NCBI GenBank assembly: GCA_019925105.1
Contig: JAHGAU010000015.1
Location: 434,001-498,000, forward strand
DNA: 64,000 nucleotides
Origin: Niebla homalea
Taxonomy: Eukaryota; Ascomycota; Lecanoromycetes; Lecanorales; Ramalinaceae
Reading direction: 5' to 3'
The notes under the pieces are model-generated. The model worked only from the letters and a program-made list of their open reading frames with translations, was not told the origin of the DNA and did no database searches. The translations under genes and the position numbers were made by a program. This document shows, piece by piece, positions 55,280-64,000 of this stretch (position 1 is the first letter of the stretch; every line of letters starts with the position of its first letter).

Positions 55280-56707
55280 TTAGTTTGAAAAGAAGTTGCC
55301 ATCAATGTCTCCATTGACTGGCAGTAACGCCTCTTTCGCCTCGCGCAGGATCTCAGGGTGATGGCGATCCAGAAAGCGCAGCCAAACTTTGTCCCTTTCG
55401 TTCACCCTTCTCGAGGCCTCCTCGTCTACCAGGCTCATGCGATCTCTCCATCGGCGCTCCCAGACATCCTCTACGGCATTCCTCTCCCTCTCCACATTCT
55501 TTGCATGCTCCTCCAGCAGCACCTCCTTTTCCTTGGCGACTTGATCCCGAGTCTCCGCAAGTTTTCGATCGTTATCGGCCTTCCATGCCACAACCTCGTT
55601 CTCCAGCTCGGATGCTCTCGTCGCAGCTTCCCCTTTCGCCTTCTCGACCTGCTGATCGCGCGCTTTCAGAACCTGGCGATAAGCTGCATCAACATTGTTG
55701 CGCATGAGCGCTAACTCTTCGACGTGGCGGTCCTGGTGTGCAGAGAGCTCCTGCTTTAACCTGTCCAGCTCGCTTGTGTAGCGCTCGTCGATGGTCCTTA
55801 CAATGTGGCTGTAGTGTGCGCTCAGCGCGTTGGCCGTTTCCTGTTCTACCGCGTGCAGAGGTGGCGTGGCGTGATCATCAGGCTCGTGTCCATCGCCGTT
55901 AGCATCACCTTCGTCACCATTGTCTTCTCCTGATCGACCTTCGGGACCACAGGCATCATCTCCGTTCCCATCCTCACCCTCGTGCTTCTCATCCCCTCCC
56001 CACGCCTTCTCCCTGCCCCCACTCCGCCCCTCCTGGTGCTGCGATCCCCTGTGCTCACTCGGCCCCTCACCAGCCCCAGCATCATCGAAGGAAACATGCA
56101 CCTCCCTCACCTCCCGATGCTGCCGATGCACCTCATACGGTGGCAGGGTCGGTACCAAGCTTGGCTGCAGGCTGTTACGCCCGATGCTGAAGAGCGAATC
56201 GCCCCTTACCCTTCCCGTTCTCTCCAACACAACTGCATCGCTTGCGTGGCCCGCTGCTGCCGCTGCGGCGACGTTCCACCCCGGGTTCGTCAGCACGGAA
56301 TCGAGCAACTGGCGGATGGTGGTGTCCCCTTGCGCGCCTCCATTACTTGTGCCGTTTGCTGAATGGGGAAGCGAATGTTGCGTTGTCGCGAGACTGAGGC
56401 GGGCGGAGGTGGGAACAACGGAAGAGTCGGCGTCGGAGAGGACGGAGGGGGTGTCGGTGTCTATGGTGAGGTTCTGTCGGGGAGTGCTCCCGATTGGCGA
56501 AGTGGGACGTAGATTGTGCGATGATGCGACTGTTGATGCTGAGGATGACGATGGGAATCCCTCTGCGAGTTGGAACGCGGCAGCGGCGTCATCTTCACGG
56601 CCTGTGTTTGTGGTGTCTGAGGTCGTGGGTTCAGGGGGCGAGGAAGGGGCAGGGTCCTGTGGGGATCTCGGAGGGGTGAGAATGTGTGAGAGTTTTGAAC
56701 CGTGCAT
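55280..56707 (-). CDS. coiled-coil hypothetical protein
   Basis: Single-exon minus-strand frame, 475 residues. The first 130 residues are disordered (S/T/P). A short folded patch includes TTIRQLLDSVLTNPGWNVAA. An acidic low-complexity segment (about 215-275; G, E, D, H) follows. A long coiled coil fills the C-terminal half (SELDRLKQELSAHQDRHVEE, AYRQVLKARDQQVEKAKGE, VERERNAVEDVWERRWRDR) and the protein closes with VWLRFLDRHHPEILREAK. I do not recognise a named family. The layout suggests a scaffold or cytoskeletal protein, which is inference. The continuous frame and the well-formed heptads argue it is real. Confidence 0.75.
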   Translation of the reverse strand: MHGSKLSHILTPPRSPQDPAPSSPPEPTTSDTTNTGREDDAAAAFQLAEGFPSSSSASTVASSHNLRPTSPIGSTPRQNLTIDTDTPSVLSDADSSVVPTSARLSLATTQHSLPHSANGTSNGGAQGDTTIRQLLDSVLTNPGWNVAAAAAAGHASDAVVLERTGRVRGDSLFSIGRNSLQPSLVPTLPPYEVHRQHREVREVHVSFDDAGAGEGPSEHRGSQHQEGRSGGREKAWGGDEKHEGEDGNGDDACGPEGRSGEDNGDEGDANGDGHEPDDHATPPLHAVEQETANALSAHYSHIVRTIDERYTSELDRLKQELSAHQDRHVEELALMRNNVDAAYRQVLKARDQQVEKAKGEAATRASELENEVVAWKADNDRKLAETRDQVAKEKEVLLEEHAKNVERERNAVEDVWERRWRDRMSLVDEEASRRVNERDKVWLRFLDRHHPEILREAKEALLPVNGDIDGNFFSN

Positions 56708-57491
56708 GATGGAGGGTTACCACGAGGAAAATCGATTGTAGCAGGTCATTCAACCTCGTATTGTCCGAACAAGACTTCACAGCGTGTCGTTGTCATTCTA
56801 GTATGGAGAAGAAGGAAGGCATGCGACGTATCCGAATCAAATCAATTGCCAATCACACTTACCGCAGAAGTAACGGGGTCATTGCGGTCGCTCATGCCTC
56901 CATTTCGTACCTTCATCCTACACGGTCTATCTTGCCAAAGTCAATTGTGCGGAACAGCAGAACAGCATCGCGCCTTTTCAATTACCCATTCATTTGGGGA
57001 AGCCTGGCTCAGGATTCATTTCTGGATGCCTAGAAATAGGAATAGTCGTCACAGAGTCAGTCCTCGCGAGCTTATTAGGCAGAAGCGCTTCAAATGTTTC
57101 CAGAGTCGTGATCTGCGAACCACGGCTGCGCAGCCTCGAAGTGCAGCCTCGGCCGTGGCGACTCGCGAGATCTGAGGATGACGTCACCCTTGGCTTTTTA
57201 CTCGTGTGTGATGCCAGGAGATTGGGTTGTTTCGCCCGCGGTTTAGAGTACTGTTTTGGTAAAGGTTCAAAAAGGGCAAACGCAGTTGAGAATGGGAATG
57301 TTCGAGCTGTTGTGAATGTCAGTAGTCGTGTGACGATCATTGGAGTTCACAGAGATTGGTCGCAAGACACGATGATAGCTCAATGTATTGGTCCTAAATT
57401 TTTCCACGTACATCCCAACTGTTGCCTCTCCTTTAACCGGTGAATACCATTTGTCGTCAATGATTGAAACGTTGAAAGGGTATTAGGTCAG
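56708..57491. promoter_or_regulatory. divergent promoter, coiled-coil gene / RCC1 gene
   Basis: A gap of 784 bases between outward-facing start codons. Frames on both strands near 56,990-57,440 overlap, and neither is convincing. No specific site recognised. Confidence 0.4.
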
Positions 57492-58680
57492 ATGGAGTTG
57501 TACGCTGCCGGCTTCAACTCGCTCAATCAGCTCCAGAGCCTGGATTTAGAGGATCAGGGCGAAACCCCCAGCAAACTAACATCTTTCAACCGCATCGTGC
57601 CGGGAACGGCGGCGACACCCTCAACAGTCAAGGAAATCAAAATCCTCGCCACGCTCTGGGGCGCAACCATACTTCTTGTCGACGGTGTTCTTGAGCACCG
57701 CGGTTTCGTTAATGGCTTGCCTTCACGCAGTGCTTCATATCCAATCCATTGCGAGAAGGACATCGAAGTCAGTGGCATGTCGTACTTCTTCGGCGATGAA
57801 TACGGGGTGTTTGGTGCAGTGCATGAACGCCTCGGCTTGCTTCTGCTCAAAGTGATAGCAGAAAGGGAACTTTGGCTGCAGCAGACACGACGCGTTTCCA
57901 GGTTGCATGACTGGAATCCGACATTGGCTCAGGACGTGGCGGTGAGAGGCGATGGGAGTGTTTGTACTTATTCAGAAGATTGCCAGGGGCGTTATTGGCT
58001 GCACAGGTTTTCTTGTCTTACAGCTCTGACGGATGATATGTATGAACCGGAGCGTATTGAATTAGGGCAGGGGCTATGCTCGCTACAGGCATCTACAACA
58101 GCATTTGCAGCCTTGCAGTCGGATGGCCAGGTATTGACATTTGGCTGTGATTTACAACCAGCTTTGGTATGTGTTGCCTGAGGTCATTGGTTGGCCAAGA
58201 GTCCTAATTGAGATCGAAAAGCTGGCGAGGATCCCAAATCTTCAGACACCCGCAGACACTCTATCGCCAGTCCCATTTCTCACTGGAATCCCAATTGAGA
58301 AAATCGTTACATACGGATGGCACGGGGCTGCACTCTCGAGACATCGCGATCTTTATATCTGGGGCGGTCGAATCGGGGAGAGCCAGTTTATCTCCGCATT
58401 ACCAGAGTCGGGGGAGGAGGTCAGATTGGTTGACATTGCAGACGGAGCTGACATCGCTGATGTGGCACTTGGAATGAATCACATGGTTGTTTTGACAACT
58501 TCGGGTGAAGTCTGGGGCTGCGGCGACAATGAACACGGGCAGCTTGGGCTTGGAGAGACAGGAGAAGTATTCATCAGAGATTGGAAACGACTCACTAGTG
58601 ACAAGGACATGGGTGGCAAGATTGTGAGCTTGAAAGCGGGAGGCTGGGGAAGTTGGCTTGTCTTTCTGCCAGAAAGATGA
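57492..58680 (+). CDS. RCC1-repeat protein (Ats1-like)
   Basis: Two exons, 57492-58166 and a second ending at 58680. The intron begins GTATGT at 58167. Two in-frame acceptors exist (exon 2 from 58213 or 58222), giving 380 or 377 residues. The later one leaves a better distance to the CTAAT branch-like motif at 58204. RCC1-type repeat pieces are MELYAAGFNSLNQLQ, FAALQSDGQVLTFG, GWHGAALSRHRDLYIWGGR, MNHMVVLTTSGEVWGCGDNE followed by HGQLGLG, and the final GGWGSWLVFL. The number of repeats is low, as in fungal Ats1-like proteins rather than the chromatin factor RCC1. Ats1 in yeast regulates tRNA wobble-uridine modification with Kti11; whether that applies here is inference. It is 99 bases from the convergent oxidoreductase gene. 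Confidence 0.85.
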
Positions 58681-58779
58681 CTCCAAACCATTGGCAAATT
58701 GGGACAAATGTTTATGGAGACCTGGGCTAGCGATGCATATCTAACATGGTGATGGGTATGCGTGTGAGTTCGTCGATTG

Positions 58780-60303
58780 TCATTTGAGCTTGTCGGTATA
58801 CGTATGTGCTGAACTTGACAACAGTGTGCCTAATAAAATTCCAAAAAGCATTCTTAAAGCTTGCATCATCTGGATGAAAAATCTGAGCATATAATCCGCC
58901 CAACCGAGCTGAGGCCTGCGACCTCTTGAGAATGTGGAGTCGACGAATTCAAAAGGCAACTCAGCGCCCAAGTGCTCAACGGCAACTTTCAACCCACTGC
59001 TGAAGCCATCCTCATGAAATCCGTACTTGGTCCATGCTCCAGCATAGCTGATACCACGTATGTTCTGAATGCTAGGTAATAGTTTCTGAGACCGGATTGC
59101 GGCCGCATTGTACAAAGGGTGATGATATGTCCATTCACCCTGGATGAGGTCCTCCTTGGGTCGGTGAAGCGGATTGAGCGTGACCAATACATTTCCGTAT
59201 TTCTCTCTTTGAATGTGCTGCAGTATGTTCATGGAATAGGTCAAGCAGACTGTGGGCTGAGATCCAGGTGATGGGGATTTGGTCATGTAATTCCATGACG
59301 ACCAAGCGATGGGCCGAGTAGGCATCAGTGAAAGATCCGAGTGAAGGATAGCAGTATTTCGACTTGTCTGAAAGCCAGACATGATCCGGTGTTCCTCACT
59401 AGTCGAAGAAGTTGAGATCATTGACGCGGCAGTGTCGCCATGCGTGGCTAGGATGACATGGTCAAAGTGTTCGAGGTGTTCGTTGCGACATTCCAGACGA
59501 ACCCCTTTAAGATCATTGGAAACATTTGCTACGGCAGTATTTAGATGCAGACACTTCTGAGGAACATCCTTCAAGATAGCGCCAATGTATCGTTTTGAGC
59601 CGCCTGGAATAGTCATCCAAGTTGGACGAGCGGCGACTGTGTTCAAAAGGTGGTGATTCCACAGGAAGCGGACTAGAGTGATGGCAGGAAACTCGAGAGA
59701 GGCTTTGTCGGGACTGGTACTCCAAACAGATGCAGTCATGGGAATTAAATACTCATCCTTGAAACCATCAGAGTAGTTATTCTCCTCCAGATATTGGCCA
59801 ATACTCTGCTGCTTTACAGGTCCCCTTGCTTCCTTTGAATAGCCATTAGCACCGCTGGGATCGTTCTCGCTCTCATCTTCTTGAGCGAGCAAGTCTAGCG
59901 CATATTGATTGAATCTTATGATATCGAAGATCATTCGCCACATGCGTAAACTGAAGAAATTCTTCCTTTGGGCAAAGATAGCTGATAAAGATGTTCCAGC
60001 CCACTCGAACAAGCCTTGATCCCGAGATACGCCAAAGGTCATTTCTGTTGGTCGAGTCTCCACCCCAACATGTTTGAGAAAAGCGATGAAATTAGGGTAT
60101 GTTGCACTGTTCATTACGATGAAGCCTGTGTCGACATTGATAGTATCGTCCCCATATCTGAACGGCACGGTATTGGTATGACCACCCCACCGATCTTGAC
60201 TTTCGTATAGGTGAACTTCATGATTCGTGTTCTTCAAGGCCCAGAATGCAGCGAGGCCACTGCATCCAGAGCCTACGACGGCGATTTTTGTCCCCTTCTG
60301 CAT
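58780..60303 (-). CDS. FAD-dependent amine-oxidase-like oxidoreductase
   Basis: Single-exon minus-strand gene, 507 residues. The N-terminus is a dinucleotide-binding fold, KIAVVGSGCSGLAAFWAL, then an acid-ended strand VHLYES and the motif RWGGHTNTVPF with VDTGFIVMN. The C-terminal FAD contact GISYAGAWTKYGFHEDGFSS closes the fold. A hydrophobic stretch (LRMLFGILLGTLLSSS) ends the protein and could anchor it to a membrane. The layout matches the COG2907-type predicted NAD/FAD-binding proteins. In bacteria these sit beside cyclopropane fatty acid synthases and DUF1365 proteins, but those partners are not in this window. Substrate unknown. Divergent from vti1. Confidence 0.88.
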   Translation of the reverse strand: MQKGTKIAVVGSGCSGLAAFWALKNTNHEVHLYESQDRWGGHTNTVPFRYGDDTINVDTGFIVMNSATYPNFIAFLKHVGVETRPTEMTFGVSRDQGLFEWAGTSLSAIFAQRKNFFSLRMWRMIFDIIRFNQYALDLLAQEDESENDPSGANGYSKEARGPVKQQSIGQYLEENNYSDGFKDEYLIPMTASVWSTSPDKASLEFPAITLVRFLWNHHLLNTVAARPTWMTIPGGSKRYIGAILKDVPQKCLHLNTAVANVSNDLKGVRLECRNEHLEHFDHVILATHGDTAASMISTSSTSEEHRIMSGFQTSRNTAILHSDLSLMPTRPIAWSSWNYMTKSPSPGSQPTVCLTYSMNILQHIQREKYGNVLVTLNPLHRPKEDLIQGEWTYHHPLYNAAAIRSQKLLPSIQNIRGISYAGAWTKYGFHEDGFSSGLKVAVEHLGAELPFEFVDSTFSRGRRPQLGWADYMLRFFIQMMQALRMLFGILLGTLLSSSAHTYTDKLK

Positions 60304-60766
60304 GCTGGTTTTCTGAGTGCCTATCTAGGATCAGTTTTAATCTCAGCGACACACATAATCAATAGACATGGAGTCAGAGATTTCCTGACATCAAATGAAT
60401 ATTATAATGTAAGTCATCAATTGTGGGCGACTGAAGGAAGATATTGTCCAAGGTTCCTAAGATATACGAATACGCTGGATGTACAGACTTTTGCAATCTT
60501 ACTGGCATTTGCAAAACATCTGTTCGATAATGCCAAGACATTAGGTCCTTCAAAGCGCCCTACCACTGCTTGCGCTCTCCATCACTCAGCTCTCTCACGA
60601 CGATTGCAACACCTCGAACACTTTCTTCCAGAGACTGGCCTTCTCCTGAACCTCTTACGACACCCTTTCCTCAATCATTCTCTTGCTCAAGGCCCTCGTC
60701 TTCAAGTCACAGCGCCGACCGAAAGGCGCCTTCCTCAGGCAGCTACATCCACGCCTCCCACCCACC
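60304..60766. promoter_or_regulatory. divergent promoter, oxidoreductase / vti1
   Basis: A gap of 463 bases between outward-facing starts. The half next to vti1 (from about 60,600) is C/T-rich, consistent with its promoter and leader. Confidence 0.45.
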
Positions 60767-61592
60767 ATGTCGAACCCCTTAGATACCGACGCCGGCTCCG
60801 AGCTCTTCAGCAGCTACGAAGCCGAGCTCAAGCTCGTCCAAGCGGACCTCCAACAGAAACTCGACACAATTGGCGGCCTAAGCGGCGAGCCGCGGAAATC
60901 TGCCGTCAGACTGGCTGAGCGAGCCTTGGAAGAGGCTGACGAGCTGGTAATAACGCACTTCATGCATTGAACAATGTCGAAAGGCGATGACAAACGTGAA
61001 CTGACTGGCATAATGAACGTGACACACAGCTCGCCCAGATGCGCCTCGAGAAGCAAAACATCCCCACCGCCGCCCGCGCCTCCATCAACCCGCGCATCCG
61101 GAACCACGAGTCCGACATGGACAGCGCCAAGCGGAAGCTCAAATCCCTCTCCACCGACAAATCGGCTCTGTTCGGCTCCCGCTACAGGGACGATGATGAC
61201 CCGTCTAACCCGCGCGATGAGCAGTTGGAGCAGCGGCAGCAGTTATTGAGTGGGACGGATAGACTGGGTAGGAGTAGTCAGAGGCTGCGGGATTCGCAGC
61301 GGATTGCGAATGAGACGGAGGGGATCGGGAGGGATACGTTGGCGGACCTGCAGATCCAGAGGGAGACCATACAGCATACAAGGGCGACGATGCTGGAGAG
61401 TGAGGGGTATGTGGATAGGAGTGTGAAGACGTTGAGGGGGATGGCTCGTAGGTAATACGTCCCCTATCCAGATGCATCTCGCGATATGCTGAATGATCGC
61501 CTAGGATGGCTACAAATCGGATTATAACGATTGCGATCATCACGGTGCTGGTGATACTGATCATTGCGGTTGTGTACAGTAAATTCAAATAG
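60767..61592 (+). CDS. vti1: v-SNARE Vti1
   Basis: Three exons, 60767-60946, 61030-61451 and 61505-61592, with introns of 83 and 53 bases, giving 229 residues. The N-terminal three-helix bundle is formed by LFSSYEAELKLVQADLQQKL and AVRLAERALEEADEL/LAQMRLEK across intron 1. The SNARE motif includes RIANETEGIGRDTLADLQIQ with RETIQHTRATM; its central Q-type residue lies within this heptad array. The last exon supplies the tail anchor NRIITIAIITVLVILIIAVV. The product is a Qb-SNARE for Golgi, endosome and vacuole fusion. The final exon only joins in frame by the 61452/61504 splice, without which the protein would lack its anchor. It ends 78 bases from the convergent reductase gene. Confidence 0.93.
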
Positions 61593-61670
61593 GAGAGTGT
61601 AATCCTGATGAGTGCTTTTGAGATACGACTAGCGCTCCTTTCGATCACGCCTCGTCTCAAAGTGACCATC

Positions 61671-62872
61671 TCATCGCCAATGTTTATAGCTATATCCCTG
61701 GACTGCTTTCGGCATGTACGGTTCCTCCAGGTACTCCGCCTCTTCATCCGTCAACTGGATATTGACGGCCTCAACGGCTTGATCAACCCTCTCCTTACTG
61801 CTCATGCCGACGATTGGGTTGACTCCTGGCTGCCTCAAGCTCCAGGCGATTGCGACTTGCGCCATGCCAACCCCTTTCTTCTTCGCTACCTCCTCAAGTC
61901 GGTCAACAATTGTCTTGTCAACAACCTCAGTCTCTTTGGCGCGGAGCACCGACTTGAGGAAGTTGTCGCTCCCTTCTCGCTTGGTGTTGCGCTCTGTCCA
62001 GGGACGGCTAAGGACTCCACGAGCAACCGGCGACCAAGGGATGAGCCCGACTCCAGTCTCCCGGCAGTATGGCAGCATCTGTCCCGGTCAGCTGGCTCTG
62101 GGTAAGTGTGGAAGGTTTGCTCTACCTCTCGTTCCTCCTCACGATATATAAGGTTATAATAATTCTGCATTGAGATGAATTGATGCCTGGAAAAGTCATG
62201 GTCAGCTATTGACGTTGGGAGATCTTTGAGAAGCGACTGACCAGCCGTTGACCTCAGCAATATTTTGCAACATCTGGAACTCCCATGCTGCCATCGAGCT
62301 CGCCCCGATGTATCTGACTTTGCCGGACTCGATCATATCGTTCAGCGCGCGCATGATCTCCTTCTTGGGAGCTCCGCGATCAAGACGATGGATTTGTAAG
62401 ACGTCGATGTAGGTTCCCAGGCGCTCGACACTTTTGTCAACCGCGTCGATGACATGTTTCCTACTCAACCCAACTTGGTTCACCAGATCCTGGCCATCAT
62501 TTGTCGACATAGGCTCAATGCCCGGCTGACTACCATCTGTCGCAACGCCAAAGTAGCACTTTGAAAGAATAACAAGCTTCTCCCGGGGAATGTTGTACGT
62601 CTTGATGGCCTTGTTTATGATCTTTTCGGATACGCCGTTCGAGTAGACATCGGCCGTGTCCCAAGTGTTGAGTCCGACTTTGTAGGCGTGCTCAAGGATA
62701 GGCAAGGACGCCTCCTCGTCTAAGACCCAGTCTGACCATTCTGGCGTGCCATAGCTCGCAGTACCGAGAATGATCTTCGAGATTTTGAGACCAGAATGGC
62801 CGAGGCTGCTCTTGTATTAGCCCAACTCCCTTCTTGTTTGAGATCTTCAAGGACTGACCGCGTGTACTCCAT
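61671..62872 (-). CDS. aldo-keto reductase
   Basis: Minus-strand gene with exons 62872-62859 (only 14 nt), 62805-62242, 62186-62126 and 62078-61671, and introns of 53, 55 and 47 bases, giving 348 residues. The splices give MEYTR/LGHSGLKISKIILGT, then the active-site Asp and Tyr in LNTWDTADVYSNGVSEKI, the Lys in REKLVILSKCYFG, and the His in YIDVLQIHRLDRG. Further motifs are MIESGKVRYIGASSM, NGW/HQFISMQNYYNLIYREE, GVGLIPWSPVARGVLSRPW and VAIAWSLRQPGVNPIVGMSS for NADPH. It resembles the large fungal AKR group that includes yeast Ypr127w/Pdx1-like and versiconal-acetate reductase-like enzymes. Substrate unknown. Without splicing the gene looks broken into three frames. Confidence 0.92.
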
Positions 62873-64000
62873 TGTAGATGTAAAACGCCTACTAGTTGCG
62901 TTGAAAGGAGACCTCACAATCGAGAAAGAAGGTGAGATGCAATGACTATGAAAAATTGTATTGGAAGCAAGGCGGGCGGCTGGTCTGAAGAATGTTATGT
63001 TGCAATGCATGAAAGGAAAGAGAGGGTGGAGGGAGATTTGAATAGTAGATTTATCGGAAATACAACGAGTACATACGGTCAGGTATCGCCTATGTACATC
63101 AGTAGGAAAGCTATCCACTTGTTCCAGTACTCCGGACATCGGACTGTGCCTTGCAAGCTCCAGCTTCTTCGCAGATGATTTGAAGTGGCAGAGAAGGACA
63201 CACCGGTGATGAGTGTGACACGAAGAAGTACAAAGAGATTCAAAAACTATACAAAGCTACGAACGCCCACCTATACGCTGCTGAAGCTGTACTCACTGTT
63301 CTCAGAAGGACAACATTGGGTCTGCATTCAACCTACGTCATCATCATGCCGCACGTTGCGAAAGGGTCAAATGAAGCGGGGCATGTTGCGGGAATTCACG
63401 ACCGGATTTCAAAGCAACTCTGAACCATCATAGGAAATCAATGATAAAGACGTCTTGCATATAGTCACTTGATGCCTTGGTGGTGAGAATAAGAAGAAGT
63501 ACTATTGAATTATAAACCGTAACTGTAAAGTTTATTTCTTTTACTTTTTTATAAGCAGACAGGTGGAGTCACACGAATTGACGCGTCGGCATCACCTTCT
63601 CACGTCCTGTGCAAATTGTAGATTGCTCGCTCCTGGGACATGGTTCTCGTCGTGCTTCATTGGCTTGTTCACAGCCCAATCTACTTACAGAGATCTCTGA
63701 TTATATGGCCATGTTGGCGCAGAACTTTTTGACATCGGTGAGTATGTTTACTCCACTTTAACCTCTTATATCTCTCGCATCAGATGGTGGCAGCCTAGAA
63801 AGCAACGATTGCATCGCGAGAATGTCCTCAATTTACAAATTCACCCTTTACATATCTCTCACCCACATGAGGTGTGCCTGGGCACTATCTCACAGTTGTT
63901 GGTCTTTTAGTAGGATTTCATTCAATCTGCTTTGGATATCTCGACCCCCTTTTCGAACCCCGTTACGATTTCCTCAATGGGTCAAAATCTCCCACTTAAG
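62873..64000. other. right flank, no firm gene
   Basis: It starts with the promoter of the reductase gene. The part from about 63,430 to 63,900 is AT-rich with T runs. A possible short exon with a strong GTGAGT donor near 63,720 is noted under rejected items. Nothing else was recognised up to the window end. Confidence 0.5.

Noticed and set aside
63650..63800. Possible last exons of a plus-strand gene: a frame with DYMAMLAQNFLTS, a strong GTGAGT donor near 63,720 and a short continuation to a stop
   Set aside because: Very short, no recognisable family and no convincing upstream exon; it could be chance. Transcript data would decide.

Overview
The window is nuclear DNA of a filamentous ascomycete (Pezizomycotina). 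Evidence: dense genes on both strands, many GT..AG introns of about 44-120 bases (most near 50), CTAAC/CTGAC-type branch sites, CT-rich leaders before start codons, and conserved fungal families (velvet regulator, GBD/FH3 protein, HSPA12-like Hsp70, SAPS protein, Rrp12, Sec6, Vti1, Vps60). Dothideomycetes is my best guess for the class, but the sequence alone does not prove it. I saw no transposon, CRISPR array, rRNA or convincing tRNA.

Layout. 1-2.9 kb: no complete gene, one exon-like stretch on the minus strand. 2.9-16.5 kb: a secretory-looking orphan, a DUF4140/DUF4139 protein, two fungal orphans, an eight-exon Hsp70-like ATPase gene, an F-box protein and an SGNH hydrolase. 16.5-19.2 kb: a gene-poor gap with a short candidate ORF and a 20-bp degenerate tandem repeat. 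19.2-34.5 kb: housekeeping block (LisH/WD40 Sif2/TBL1-like protein, TMEM115-like Golgi protein, Rrp12, Sec6, mitochondrial uL30, sphingosine-1-phosphate lyase). 35-51.3 kb: SAPS phosphatase partner, GBD/FH3 protein, NRAMP transporter, ESCRT protein Vps60, a single-pass membrane orphan and a velvet regulator. 51.3-55.3 kb: a 4-kb gap upstream of the velvet gene. 55.3-62.9 kb: coiled-coil orphan, RCC1-repeat protein, FAD oxidoreductase, SNARE Vti1 and an aldo-keto reductase. 62.9-64 kb: nothing firm.

I rebuilt gene models by following frame and splice signals across introns, and every multi-exon model closes in frame. Splicing explains several genes that look broken as plain ORFs: the velvet gene (8 exons), the Hsp70-like gene (8 exons), the TBL1-like gene with a 17-nt micro-exon and a 27-nt last exon, and the reductase with a 14-nt first exon. 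Genes are mostly arranged as divergent pairs with short shared promoters and convergent pairs with short 3' gaps. There is no obvious metabolic cluster. A loose functional theme is membrane traffic (Sec6, Vti1, Vps60, TMEM115-like, NRAMP, S1P lyase), which may simply be chance.
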